DNA of 64,000 nt from assembly GCF_016925495.1 (NCBI RefSeq), contig NZ_CP070491.1, positions 868,001-932,000 of the forward strand, given 5' to 3'. The stretch is from Methylococcus sp. EFPC2 (GTDB lineage Bacteria > Pseudomonadota > Gammaproteobacteria > Methylococcales > Methylococcaceae). The position numbers and the translations under genes are program-made. Each line of letters opens with the position of its first letter. Within the stretch, counting starts at the first letter, position 1. The notes under the pieces were generated by a model. It saw only the letters and a program-made list of their open reading frames with translations. It had not been told where the DNA came from and did not search any database. Positions 28,830 to 38,094 of this stretch are shown here, piece by piece.

Positions 28830-31800
28830 TCACAAGGGGTGGTTGAGCAGGTGGTTGAAAGCATCCAGTATGCCGTTGGCGACCGCATGCGGCGGCAGCA
28901 GGTAGAAGGCCTGCCAAGCCAGCGAGACATAGTTTTCGTAATTATCGCTATGTTCGGGATGGTTTTGCAGCCAGCACAGCCGGACGGCATGGCCGATCAG
29001 GATGTCCGTGTAGAGCGTGTCGTCGATGTGCAGCGCCGGATTGTCGCGGAATATGGAGGCCAGCGCCCATAAGGCTTCCACGGTCAATTGCCGGTACACC
29101 GGCGCCTGGATCTTGTTCAGCAGATGGTTGACGTGCAGTTTGAACGTCTGTTCACCGGGGGTCATCTGCGCACGCACGGATTCGCTGTCGATGCGCCGCT
29201 TACTGCTGATTTTCTCGCCCACCATCAGGCCGCGGCAGTGCTGCAGCAAAGTCCAGACGCGGTCGAAGAAGGCCTCGCTCTCGCGTCCCACGCTGCCCTG
29301 CCGTTCGCGCCATTCGTACCAGTCTTCGGCTTCGCCCCGGTCCTTGGGATCCATGCCGGCGGGAAAGCGCGCGGACTTCAATTCCCGCTGCGGGCCTTCG
29401 TAATGCAGGCTTTCCACCAGACCCAACTGGGTTTGACTGTCGCCGTAATCTTCTAAAGTGTCCTGCAGCAGTTCGACCAGACGGTGCGGCGCCAATCCCA
29501 GTATTTCGGTGAAGGCCTGATCCAGCGAGCTCCCACTCAAGCGCTTCTGCCGGGCGACGATCAGTTGCAGGATGTGGCCGACGCGTATCGTATGCATGTC
29601 GGTGAACAACTCCGGCTTGGACTTGATCAGCATCCCCAAGTAGATGATCAGTTCCTGGATGATGATGTGCTGGCTGCTTTCGTTGGCGTTGAAGTTGCGG
29701 ATGGTCTGCAGGATATCCCAGGAGTCGGCCGGCCGCCTCAGGGTGGCCTTGCCGCTGTAGGCTCGGCCCACGGTCAGGCCGTGCTGGCGGACCAGGATGT
29801 CGGTGGCCGCCTGCTCCAGGTTGATGTCGTATTTGCCCAAAAGGCCTGCACAACGGCGCACGACATACCACACATGGCGGTCGCCGGCGCGGGCGTAAAC
29901 TTCTTCCAGCAGGTCGCGGATCCGGCAAACCCGCCCATCCTGGGTGCGCAGCCCCGTGTCGTGGTCCAGGCCATGGCGCTGGCTGAGCAGGCTCAGCACT
30001 TCCAGCTGGGCGTAAAGATTCGGGTTGTGGCGCAACTGGTCGAGCAAGCGGCCGTCGTCGCCGATTTCCCATTCGGTCAAGGTCACGTTGTCCAGCGATT
30101 GCGGCGGCTGTTCGCCGGCCGGCAGGACTTGGGCGTAGGGCCGCTCCTGCTCGTCCCACTGGGCTTGCGAAAACCTGAAGTCGTGCAGATAGCCGATTTT
30201 TTCCCTGGCGGCGGTGGCGGCGAAATCGCTCAACAGCCCTAAACGGACGGTCACGCCTTGTACCGTGCCCCGGCGCAATTGTTCGATGAAATCGAGCAGC
30301 ACCTGCTTATCCTCGCCATCCAGCAGGTTGTGCTTGATGGTGACGGCCAGCAGCGGCGGCGCCGGGTTGTCCCAGTGCCGGCAGATGTAGGCCAGTTCCA
30401 GCCGCAGCCGCTGGATCAGCAAGCGGTTGTCCATGGCGATGTAAAAGCCTTTCTGATTCATGAACTGCGGCAGGAACAACAAGTCCTCGCCCGCCAGGCT
30501 ATACAGCCGGGAGGTGGCCAGGGTGCGCAATTTCCGCAAGGGCCGTCCGCTCAGTCCCATGCGGTCGTTGCGGCCGACCTGGGTGTAGGCTGCGGCCAGT
30601 TCGCTGCCGTCGCGGACCTGGATGGGCGCGATCTCGGCCAGGGTCTGTGCCGGCACGCCCAGCCGGGCGAGTTCGTCGCGCACCGCTTCGTCCTCGGCCA
30701 GCAAGGCAATCTGCAGGCCGCAGCCGCAGTAGCGTTGCGGGGGGATGTGGCGGCCCAACGGGTCGATGTCCTCCGGCGTGATCAGGCCGTCCTGTAGCAA
30801 ACAGCCCAGGATGTACAAGCTTTGCGCCCAAACCAGGGGTACGTTTTCGTTCGGAACGCGGTCCTGGCTGTGCGGATGCTGTTTCTCGGCGGCGATGGCC
30901 CAGTGAGGGACGAGATAAAGCTCGGGCAGCAGCTTCTGACCATTGCGCTCGACCAGCAGTCCGTCCAGGCGCCCGCGGTAATCGGCGGCCGCTTCCGGGT
31001 GTCCGGCGAACAAATGGTTGAGCAGCAGGTAGGTGAAAAACAGCGGCCATTCGCATTCGATGTCCCTGAATTCCTTCAATTCGTGGGGCTCGTAATGCAG
31101 ACGCCGGTGGTCCTCGAGGGCGGTCTGGTGACCGTCCAGCAGGAAGCGCTTGCAACCGTAGCGGCCTTGCAGTTTCTCGACGATGCGCGACTCCGTCTTT
31201 TCCCGCAGCGTCGGATTGTCCACCGCGAAGGCCGGAAAGCCCGTGATGCTTAGCACCGCCGCGTCGACCTCCTTGGAAATCGACTCGCGCGGCAGCAGCG
31301 ATTCCAGGGCGATGCGGGTGCGGGCGATGTCGTCGGCGACGACGTGCACGATGGCCGTCTGGCCCCCGTCCCTGCCGAACAGATTGAAGCCGGCCAGTGC
31401 TTCCAGGGCCGCCTTGGCCATGCCGATGGAACTGGCGTTCAGTTCGGCGATACCCAGGTTCATCTTGTTGCCGCGCTCCCAGATGCCGTAGTCGGGGGTG
31501 CGGAAGGCGCGGCTGATGTAGTGCACCAGGTTCTGCACGAAGTTGACTTCGTCCACGGTGAACACGATGCGTAGGCCGGAGGCGGTCATCTGCGCCAGCA
31601 TCAGCAGGAACAGCGAGGTGGCGTCCAGTTGCAGATGGCCCCATTCGCTGTCGCCGACCACCACCTCGCCGGTGCCGGTCTTATATTTGGCGTGCAGGGC
31701 GTCGAGCGGGTCCTGGGTGTGCTTGAATTTTTCCACCTTGGCGGATTGGCGCATCATGGCGGTCAGCAGGCCGCGCATCAGCTTGACCACGCTTTGTTCG

Positions 31801-32033
31801 AGCAGATAGGCGCGCTCCCGCCCGTCCTCGGCCTTGCGATAGGACAGCGCGAGGCCCCAGGCCGCCAGGATGCTGTAGACGTTGTCCCGGACCCAGGCGT
31901 CGGTGTAATTGCCGTGGGCCGTGACGGCCGTGCTGGCGGGCAAGAGGCCGCTGATCCAGTCCTGACGATCGAGGATGATGTCCTTAACCTGGCGGAAATA
32001 GTGCTCTAGCGGGTCGGATGGCGTGTTGGGCAT
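28830..32033 (-). CDS. Phosphorylase kinase alpha/beta-like protein (GH15-type domain)
   Basis: A 1067-residue soluble protein resembling the regulatory alpha and beta subunits of eukaryotic phosphorylase kinase, which carry an inactive or altered GH15 glucoamylase-like domain. The N-terminal (alpha/alpha)6 part contains GNYTDAWVRDNVYSILAAWG, WGHLQLDATSLFLLMLAQM and ECEWPLFFTYLLLNHLFAG. The C-terminal half (from about residue 700) resembles the PHK C-region, with RHGLTVGRAYSGKATL. No transmembrane part or signal is visible, so it acts in the cytoplasm. No kinase subunit lies nearby. Direct overlap with glk transcription suggests a glucan-linked role, either hydrolytic or regulatory. Function in bacteria is not established. 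Confidence 0.85.
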   Translation of the reverse strand: MPNTPSDPLEHYFRQVKDIILDRQDWISGLLPASTAVTAHGNYTDAWVRDNVYSILAAWGLALSYRKAEDGRERAYLLEQSVVKLMRGLLTAMMRQSAKVEKFKHTQDPLDALHAKYKTGTGEVVVGDSEWGHLQLDATSLFLLMLAQMTASGLRIVFTVDEVNFVQNLVHYISRAFRTPDYGIWERGNKMNLGIAELNASSIGMAKAALEALAGFNLFGRDGGQTAIVHVVADDIARTRIALESLLPRESISKEVDAAVLSITGFPAFAVDNPTLREKTESRIVEKLQGRYGCKRFLLDGHQTALEDHRRLHYEPHELKEFRDIECEWPLFFTYLLLNHLFAGHPEAAADYRGRLDGLLVERNGQKLLPELYLVPHWAIAAEKQHPHSQDRVPNENVPLVWAQSLYILGCLLQDGLITPEDIDPLGRHIPPQRYCGCGLQIALLAEDEAVRDELARLGVPAQTLAEIAPIQVRDGSELAAAYTQVGRNDRMGLSGRPLRKLRTLATSRLYSLAGEDLLFLPQFMNQKGFYIAMDNRLLIQRLRLELAYICRHWDNPAPPLLAVTIKHNLLDGEDKQVLLDFIEQLRRGTVQGVTVRLGLLSDFAATAAREKIGYLHDFRFSQAQWDEQERPYAQVLPAGEQPPQSLDNVTLTEWEIGDDGRLLDQLRHNPNLYAQLEVLSLLSQRHGLDHDTGLRTQDGRVCRIRDLLEEVYARAGDRHVWYVVRRCAGLLGKYDINLEQAATDILVRQHGLTVGRAYSGKATLRRPADSWDILQTIRNFNANESSQHIIIQELIIYLGMLIKSKPELFTDMHTIRVGHILQLIVARQKRLSGSSLDQAFTEILGLAPHRLVELLQDTLEDYGDSQTQLGLVESLHYEGPQRELKSARFPAGMDPKDRGEAEDWYEWRERQGSVGRESEAFFDRVWTLLQHCRGLMVGEKISSKRRIDSESVRAQMTPGEQTFKLHVNHLLNKIQAPVYRQLTVEALWALASIFRDNPALHIDDTLYTDILIGHAVRLCWLQNHPEHSDNYENYVSLAWQAFYLLPPHAVANGILDAFNHLLNHPL

Positions 32034-32182
32034 GTGTCGGAGTCGCTAATCTATCGGGTATCTCGGCCCGCATGGCGATAATTTCGGTCCGGGTGAAGTG
32101 TGCGGGCTATCTTACGGCGAGTGCCGCGGAAAGCTAAATTCCGGCGCCGGACGGGCCGCCGTTTCCCTTGCACGGCGAGGGA

Positions 32183-32989
32183 TCAGTTGTGGGCCGAGAG
32201 GCGGGCCAGCTCCCCTTCGCTGAATCCCGCCCGGCGTCGCAGCGGCAGGTTGTAAGGCCCGCGGGATTGGCCTTTCATGTGCCGCTCGATCAACAGGAAA
32301 TACTCCGTCTCGGCATCCACGCCGCGCTGGTGGCATAGCCACTCGAACCATTGCGTGCCCAGGGCGACATGGCCGACTTCGTCGTCCAGTATGCGCTGGA
32401 GCACGGCCACGCTGGCGTCGTCGCCCACGGCCGCCAGCTTGTCCATCATGCCCGGCGTGACGTCCAGGCCGCGCGCTTCCATGAAGCGCGGCACCAGGGC
32501 CATGCGCGCGGCCGTATCGTAAGCCGTTTCGCAGGCGATGCCCCAGAGGCCGCCGTGGGCCGGCAGGTCGCCGTAATCGGCGCCCAGTTCGTTGAGGCGT
32601 TCCCGGATCAGGGAGAAATGCAGGGCTTCCTCGTCGGCCACGCTCAGCCAGTCCCAGTAATAGGCGTCCGGCAAGCCGCGGAAGCGGTAGAGGTGGTCCC
32701 AGGCGAGCTGGATGGCGCTGAATTCGATATGCGCGACCGCGTGGAGCAAGGCGACGCGGCCCTCGGTCGTGGTCAGCTTGCGCCGCGGCAGTTCGCGCGG
32801 ATCGACCAGCACGGGGCGGGCGGGAAAGCGGGCTGCCGTGATGTCGACGGGCGGAGTCGTTGCGGCCAGGCTCAATCGTCCCGCCCGAGCCAGCGCCTGG
32901 GCCTGCCGGGTCAGCTCGACCTTGGCTTGAACCTCGTCCGCGCCCAGCACTTGTTCGGCATGGTCGAAAAGGCATGTGGGACCGGTCAT
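32183..32989 (-). CDS. DUF455 ferritin-like domain protein
   Basis: A 268-residue protein with a di-iron ferritin-like fold. Metal-ligand candidates are the helix HAVAHIEFSAIQLAWDHLYR (His-x-x-x-His-x-Glu), the SVADEEALHFSL helix, and ILDDEVGHVALG, i.e. the expected Glu/His set repeated over four helices. DUF455 members are related to the MiaE tRNA hydroxylase group, but the substrate is unknown. Its start overlaps the tcdA stop by four bases (ATGA). The neighbouring tRNA-modifying gene makes a tRNA link attractive, but this is inference only. Confidence 0.85.
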   Translation of the reverse strand: MTGPTCLFDHAEQVLGADEVQAKVELTRQAQALARAGRLSLAATTPPVDITAARFPARPVLVDPRELPRRKLTTTEGRVALLHAVAHIEFSAIQLAWDHLYRFRGLPDAYYWDWLSVADEEALHFSLIRERLNELGADYGDLPAHGGLWGIACETAYDTAARMALVPRFMEARGLDVTPGMMDKLAAVGDDASVAVLQRILDDEVGHVALGTQWFEWLCHQRGVDAETEYFLLIERHMKGQSRGPYNLPLRRRAGFSEGELARLSAHN

Positions 32990-33789
32990 GGCGTGGGCTC
33001 GCTTTCCGTCAGGCGGGCGAGCACCACCGAGGCGGCGACCAGGCCGAAGGTGGCCGTCACCGTCATCACCGAGCCTATGCCGCCGGCGCAGCTCAGGCCC
33101 CCCGCCGCCGCCCCTTCCGGTTTCTGCGCGCAGATGCCGCCTTCCGGCGTCGGATAGACGGCTTGTTCTTCCGAATGGACCGAAGGAATGGAAAAGCGCC
33201 GCTTGGGATTGCGGGTGAAGCCGTGGTAGTCGCGCAAGCGGCCGCGCGTACGGGCCAGCAGCGGATCCTGGGTGGCACGGCTGAGGTCGATGACCTTGAT
33301 GCGGGTCGGATCGGTCACGCCGCCGGCCCCGCCCACCGTGATCGCCTTGATCTTGTTGCGCTTGCAGTGGGCCAGCAGGGCGGCCTTGATGCGGAAGGTA
33401 TCGATGCAGTCCATGACCCAGTCGATGTCCGTACCGATGAGTTCCTGCACGTTGTCGTGGCTGATGAAGTCCTCGACCAGCGTGATCCGGCAGTCCGGAT
33501 TGATGGCGCGGATGCGCTCGGCCATCACGTCTATCTTGGCCTTGCCGAACTCCCCGTCCATGGCGTGGATCTGCCGGTTGACGTTGGATTCCGCCACGTT
33601 GTCCAGGTCGATCAGCGTGATGCGGCCTATGGCGCTGCGCGCCAGGGCTTCCGCCGCCCAGGAGCCCACCCCGCCGACGCCGACAACGCAGACATGCGCG
33701 GCGCGCAGCCGGGCCAGGCCTACGGTGCCGTACAGACGGGCGATGCCGCCGAAACGGCGCTCGCTGTTCGCCGCCAGTATTTCGTTCAT
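32986..33789 (-). CDS. tcdA: tRNA threonylcarbamoyladenosine dehydratase TcdA
   Basis: E1-like enzyme that cyclises N6-threonylcarbamoyladenosine in tRNA (ct6A). The 267-residue length and motifs fit: RFGGIARLYG, the nucleotide-binding GVGGVGSW (37-44), LIDLDNVAESNVNRQIHA, MDCIDTFRIKAALL, and a hydrophobic C-terminal helix with SVMTVTATFGLVAASVVL. It sits ten bases after fhs on the same strand. Confidence 0.93.
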   Translation of the reverse strand: MNEILAANSERRFGGIARLYGTVGLARLRAAHVCVVGVGGVGSWAAEALARSAIGRITLIDLDNVAESNVNRQIHAMDGEFGKAKIDVMAERIRAINPDCRITLVEDFISHDNVQELIGTDIDWVMDCIDTFRIKAALLAHCKRNKIKAITVGGAGGVTDPTRIKVIDLSRATQDPLLARTRGRLRDYHGFTRNPKRRFSIPSVHSEEQAVYPTPEGGICAQKPEGAAAGGLSCAGGIGSVMTVTATFGLVAASVVLARLTESEPTP

Positions 33790-33799
33790 GATCGGCCGC

Positions 33800-35473
33800 T
33801 TAGAACAGGCCCGTGATGCGCCCGTGTTCGTCGATGTCGATCTTCTCCGCCGCCGGCACCTTGGGCAAGCCGGGCATGGTCATCATGCTGCCGCAGACGA
33901 CCACCACGAATTCCGCGCCGTGCGAGGGACGGACTTCGCGTATCGACAGGATGTGTCCGCTGGGCGCGCCCTTGAGGTTGGGGTCGTTGGAGAACGACGA
34001 CTGGGTCTTGGCGATGCAGACCGGGAAATGGCTGTATTCCTCGCTCAACTGGGCCAGCTGCTGGCGCGCCTTGATGTCGGCGGCGATGTCGGCGGCGCCG
34101 TAGATCCGGGTGGCGATGGCCTTGATCTTGTCCCACAGCGGGGCGTTCTCGTCGTACAGGAACTGGAAACTCGACTTACCCGAATCCAGGATGGCCAGCA
34201 CCTCGCGGGCCAGTTCCTCCGCGCCCTTGCCGCCTTCCGCCCAATGCTTGCAGATCACGGCTTTGGCGCCCGTTTCCTCCACCTTGCGTTTCAGCAGGGC
34301 GATCTCGGCGTCGGTGTCGGAGACGAAATGATTGATGGCGACCACGCAGGGCAGGCCGAACTGATCCTGCACATTGCTCAGATGGCGGGCCAGGTTGGCG
34401 AAACCGGCATCCAGGGCGGCCAGGTTTTCCGTCGTCAGTTCCTTCACCGGCACACCGCCGTGGGACTTGAGCGCCCGCACCGTGGCGACCAGGACCACCG
34501 CATCGGGCTTGAGACCTGCCTTGCGGCACTTGATGTCGATGAATTTCTCCGCCCCTAGATCCGCGCCGAAGCCGGCTTCGGTGACCACGATGTCGGCCAG
34601 CTTCAGCGCCGACTTCGTGGCGATCACCGTGTTGCAGCCGTGTGCGATATTGGCGAAGGGCCCGCCGTGGACGAAGACCGGATTGTTTTCCAGGGTCTGG
34701 ACCAGGTTGGGCCGCAGGGCATCCTTCAACAGCGCGGCCATGGCGCCGTGGGCGTTGAGTTCGCGGGCGAACACCGGGCGCTTGTCGCCGCGGGTGTAGC
34801 CCACCAGGATGTTGCCCAGGCGCTCTTTCAATTCCTTGAGGCTGCTGGACAAACACAGAATGGCCATGACTTCGGAAGCCGCGATGATGTCGAAGCCGTC
34901 CTGTCGCGGAAAACCGTTGGCGGTACCGCCCAGGCTGACGACGATGTCGCGCAGCGCGCGGTCGTTCATGTCGATCACGCGCTTCCACTGGATCTGCCGC
35001 AGATCCAGGTCCAGTGCGTTGCCCTGGTGGATGTGGTTGTCGATCATCGCCGACAACAGGTTGTGCGCCACGCCTATGGCGTGGAAGTCGCCGGTGAAGT
35101 GGAGGTTGATGTCTTCCATCGGCACGACCTGGGAATAGCCGCCGCCGGCGGCGCCGCCCTTGACGCCGAAGCAGGGCCCCAAGGCCGGTTCGCGTAAACA
35201 GATCATGGCCTTCTTGCCAAGCCGGTTGAGCGCGTCGCCCAGGCCCACGGTGGTGGTGGTCTTGCCCTCTCCCGCCGGCGTCGGGCTGATGGCGGTGACC
35301 AGCACCAGTTTGCCGTCGGGTTTGTCTTTCAGACTGTCGATGTAGTCCAGCGACAGCTTGGCCTTGTAATGGCCGTAAGGGTCCAGGTGTTCGGCATCGA
35401 TGCCCAGTCTTTCCTTGGCCAGGCCGATGACGGGCCGTATCTTGGCTTGTTGGGCGATTTCGATGTCGGACAT
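33800..35473 (-). CDS. fhs: Formate-tetrahydrofolate ligase
   Basis: ATP-dependent formation of 10-formyltetrahydrofolate from formate, linking formate to the C1 pool. The 557-residue length is normal. The P-loop [10 protein letters not shown] (residues 65-74), [34 protein letters not shown] and [23 protein letters not shown] are signature parts. The presence of fhs with gnd is compatible with a methylotroph that moves formaldehyde or formate carbon into the folate pool; the window itself contains no other C1 gene, apart from metH at its edge. Confidence 0.97.
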   Translation of the reverse strand: MSDIEIAQQAKIRPVIGLAKERLGIDAEHLDPYGHYKAKLSLDYIDSLKDKPDGKLVLVTAISPTPAGEGKTTTTVGLGDALNRLGKKAMICLREPALGPCFGVKGGAAGGGYSQVVPMEDINLHFTGDFHAIGVAHNLLSAMIDNHIHQGNALDLDLRQIQWKRVIDMNDRALRDIVVSLGGTANGFPRQDGFDIIAASEVMAILCLSSSLKELKERLGNILVGYTRGDKRPVFARELNAHGAMAALLKDALRPNLVQTLENNPVFVHGGPFANIAHGCNTVIATKSALKLADIVVTEAGFGADLGAEKFIDIKCRKAGLKPDAVVLVATVRALKSHGGVPVKELTTENLAALDAGFANLARHLSNVQDQFGLPCVVAINHFVSDTDAEIALLKRKVEETGAKAVICKHWAEGGKGAEELAREVLAILDSGKSSFQFLYDENAPLWDKIKAIATRIYGAADIAADIKARQQLAQLSEEYSHFPVCIAKTQSSFSNDPNLKGAPSGHILSIREVRPSHGAEFVVVVCGSMMTMPGLPKVPAAEKIDIDEHGRITGLF

Positions 35474-35628
35474 GGGATCTCCTGTGCTTGACGCGGGATT
35501 GCTGGCGTTGGAAAAAAACGACGAATTCTATCAATTCGGTGGCGGCAATTCAGCCTTCTGCCGTCGTCGCTCCCGTGGCAGACGAATTGCTTGATTGTTA
35601 GTCCCTATCACAAGTCCTCGAGGCTTAT

Positions 35629-36312
35629 ATGAACACCCTGCGCCTGGCGCATGTGTCTGTCCTGTTTTTTCTCCTTAGTGCTTTTTCCGCCGGTGTGTCC
35701 GCCGACCATGACGAACACCACGAACATCACGGCCACTGGCGCGGCCATCATGGGCATCATCATCACGATCATGCCGATTACGGGGTGCGTTATTACTATC
35801 CCCCGCCACCCCCGCCGGTGGTGATCCATAGGCATTATCACCCGGCGCCGCCGCCTCCGCCGGTTTATTATCAGCGCGATGACTATGGCGATTACGGAGT
35901 GCGGTCGGGCCGCTGCGACAACCATACCGCGGCTCAGGTGCTGGGCGGCGTGGCCGGAGGCGCATTGGGCGGCGCGCTCGGTTCGGGCATGAGCGATGGC
36001 AACGGTATCGGCGCCGTGGTCGGCGTGGTGGCCGGATCGGTGCTGGGAGCGGTCATCGGCGAGCGGGTCGGGGAAATGATGGACCCTACCGACCGATTCT
36101 GTGCCGGACGCGCGCTGGATTTCGCTCAGGATCGGCAAGGCGTGAACTGGTTCAATCCGCAGAGCCGGATCGGCTATCAATTGATGCCTCTGCAGAGTTT
36201 TCGGCAGGACGGGATGCTTTGTCGCGAATTCACGACAAGCGCCGCCGGATACGGCGACGGCCGGCAAGTCGCCTGCCGCCTGCCGAACGGGGATTGGGAT
36301 ATCAGGAGCTAA
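35629..36312 (+). CDS. His/Pro-rich exported glycine-zipper protein
   Basis: A 227-residue secreted protein. The signal peptide (to about residue 25) is followed by a dense histidine tract with Asp/Glu (about residues 26-48), then two short tyrosine/proline blocks (YYYPPPPPPVV, HYHPAPPPPPVYY) and a glycine-zipper segment (about 107-150: VLGGVAGGALGGALGSGM and VAGSVLGAVIGERVG), which inserts into membranes in the 17-kDa antigen family. Two pairs of Cys (RCDN, FCAG, LCREF, ACRL) may form disulfides. Histidine density suggests metal binding. Role is unknown; divergent from fhs. Confidence 0.8.
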   Translation: MNTLRLAHVSVLFFLLSAFSAGVSADHDEHHEHHGHWRGHHGHHHHDHADYGVRYYYPPPPPPVVIHRHYHPAPPPPPVYYQRDDYGDYGVRSGRCDNHTAAQVLGGVAGGALGGALGSGMSDGNGIGAVVGVVAGSVLGAVIGERVGEMMDPTDRFCAGRALDFAQDRQGVNWFNPQSRIGYQLMPLQSFRQDGMLCREFTTSAAGYGDGRQVACRLPNGDWDIRS

Positions 36313-36667
36313 ACCGGACTACCGGCCCGGCCGAAGGCGGTCGGGCCGGTCGGCCTCGTAGGTGCTTCGACAATCCGATGCGGCTCGGAGCGGGGCAAGC
36401 CATGCACGCCGCGACGAGCCGTTTTGCTCGACACCGCCGGAATCGGCCGCCTGCCGGCCTTGACGACCAGACCCCGGATGAAGTCTATTCCTCAGTGGCG
36501 AGCCGGCGGGAGCCGTTGCATTCATGCCAGGAGATTGCGCGCGTCGCGTTCCTCAGCGTGCCTTAGGGTCCAAGCAAGGATGATCGGTGGCCGTTTGGTA
36601 GCGGACGGCAGGCGCCGCCCGTTTCGACTCTCGAATGTACGAAATCCCTAAGAAGCAGACTTCGACC
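36313..36667. other. Gene-free stretch before the TorF gene
   Basis: No coding frame is persuasive. It begins with a perfect inverted repeat, ACCGGCCCG at 36321-36329 and CGGGCCGGT at 36342-36350, nine bases after the glycine-zipper stop. There is no T-run after it, so it is an imperfect terminator candidate at best. The remainder is leader of the TorF-type gene without a clear promoter. Confidence 0.4.
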
Positions 36668-37384
36668 ATGCCCCTCGGCCGCTCATGGGCCATGTTGGCC
36701 CTGCTGACGTTTACCCTGCCAGCCTGGGCGGATATCAAAGCGTCGGTAACCGTGGTCAGCGATTATGCGTATCGCGGTTACTCCAAGAGCCGGGCGAACC
36801 CCGTCGCGCAGGGAAGTCTGGACTATGCCCACAGCTCGGGTTTTTTCGGAGGACTCACGCTGTCGCAGGTAAGCTTCGACGATAAACGCTACGGCCAACG
36901 CTCGGATGTCGAATTGATCCCCTACCTGGGCTGGGCAAGGGGGCTGGCGACGCATTGGCAGGCCGATTTTTCGGCTAGCCGATATGTCTATGCCGGCAAG
37001 CTGTTCGGCCGCGACGCGGATTACAACGAGTTCGCCGCTTCGTTACATTACCGGGACCTGGCGACAGCCCGGGTTGCCTACGCTTACGACACCTACGATC
37101 GAAAGGCTACGACCTTCGCCTATGAGGCGCTCGGGCGCTATAGCGTGTTCGACAGCCTGGTCTTCTCGGGCGGGCTGGGTTACAACCAGGCCGCTCAACT
37201 GCTGGAATACAATAATTTCTTCTGGAATGCGGGCCTGACTTGGTACGCCGGCCACCACGTATCCATTGATGTGCGTTATGTCGATTCCAGCGTAAAAAAC
37301 CGTCGCGACACCCCTGTGTACGGCGATTTCAGCTTATCCGCCCTGGACCGTAACTATGTATTTTCGCTGTCCGTGGGCTTTTAG
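36668..37384 (+). CDS. TorF family putative outer-membrane porin
   Basis: A 238-residue exported protein with a cleavable signal (MPLGRSWAMLALLTFTLPAWA) and a beta-barrel body: alternating strands such as IKASVTVVSDYAYRGYSKS, VELIPYLGWA and YVFSLSVGF, ending in the aromatic C-terminal Phe expected for BAM recognition. The opening SVTVVSDYAYRGYSKS fits the TorF family. An alternative ATG at 36635 adds 11 residues but has no ribosome site. Substrate is not known. Confidence 0.8.
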   Translation: MPLGRSWAMLALLTFTLPAWADIKASVTVVSDYAYRGYSKSRANPVAQGSLDYAHSSGFFGGLTLSQVSFDDKRYGQRSDVELIPYLGWARGLATHWQADFSASRYVYAGKLFGRDADYNEFAASLHYRDLATARVAYAYDTYDRKATTFAYEALGRYSVFDSLVFSGGLGYNQAAQLLEYNNFFWNAGLTWYAGHHVSIDVRYVDSSVKNRRDTPVYGDFSLSALDRNYVFSLSVGF

Positions 37385-37446
37385 CCGGCAAGAATTTTCT
37401 TTCGGTTTGAACCTTCGGGTCGTACGAAGGGATTTATGGGTAGTCC

Positions 37447-38094
37447 ATGTATCCCCCAGGTCCGATGAGTGCGATCGCGGTTTTGTTTGACACCAACGAC
37501 ATCAGCCAGTCCCCGGTCGCCAGCCGTGGAGATGCCGAACTCATGGAGCGTGTGGGCTCTAGGGATACAGCGGCGTTCGAAGCCTTGTACACGGCACTTT
37601 ATCCGCGTCTTTACCGTTTCATTTACCGGATGACACGCCATCCGGATCTGACGGAAGAACTGGTCAACGAAACGATGCTGGTGGTTTGGGAAAAGCCGCA
37701 GGGCTTCAATTACCGCTGCAAGGTTTCCACCTGGGTCTTTGGTATCGCTTACCGCAAGGCGCTCAAGTCCTTGTCCAAGGGAGCGCAAGCCGCCGCCGAG
37801 CTGTCGATCGACGAACTCGCGGAGGTCATCCCGGACGGGAAACCTTCCGCCGTCAGTCAGGTAGAGTTGGACGATCTGATAGCGGTTGCCCTGGATACCT
37901 TGTCTCCGGAGCAGCAAGCCGTCGTCGAGCTGACTTATCACCATGAGCTGCCTTACCAGGAAATCGCTGAAATCCTGGGCTGTCCGGAAAACACCGTGAA
38001 GACGCGCATGTTTTACGCTCGGAAGAAACTGCAGCCGTTTTTCAAGGATCTGATTTCGGACCCACAGGATTACCGCTACGAGGAAAAGCCATGA
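37447..38094 (+). CDS. ECF-type RNA polymerase sigma factor
   Basis: A 215-residue sigma-70-family factor. The region-2 segment FEALYTALYPRLYRFIYRM, then LTEELVNETMLVVWE, is followed by region 4 with LSPEQQAVVELTYHHELPYQEIAEILGCPENTVKTRMFYARKKL. It lacks regions 1 and 3, as extracytoplasmic-function factors do. Its stop overlaps the anti-sigma gene by four bases, a typical tightly coupled pair. A start six codons later, at 37465 (MSAIAVL), is equally possible; neither ATG has a good ribosome site. Target promoters are unknown; self-regulation is likely but not visible here. Confidence 0.92.
   Translation: MYPPGPMSAIAVLFDTNDISQSPVASRGDAELMERVGSRDTAAFEALYTALYPRLYRFIYRMTRHPDLTEELVNETMLVVWEKPQGFNYRCKVSTWVFGIAYRKALKSLSKGAQAAAELSIDELAEVIPDGKPSAVSQVELDDLIAVALDTLSPEQQAVVELTYHHELPYQEIAEILGCPENTVKTRMFYARKKLQPFFKDLISDPQDYRYEEKP

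Noticed and set aside
36321-36350. Rho-independent terminator after the glycine-zipper gene
   Set aside because: The nine-base inverted repeat is perfect, but no T-run follows; I list it only as part of the intergenic note.
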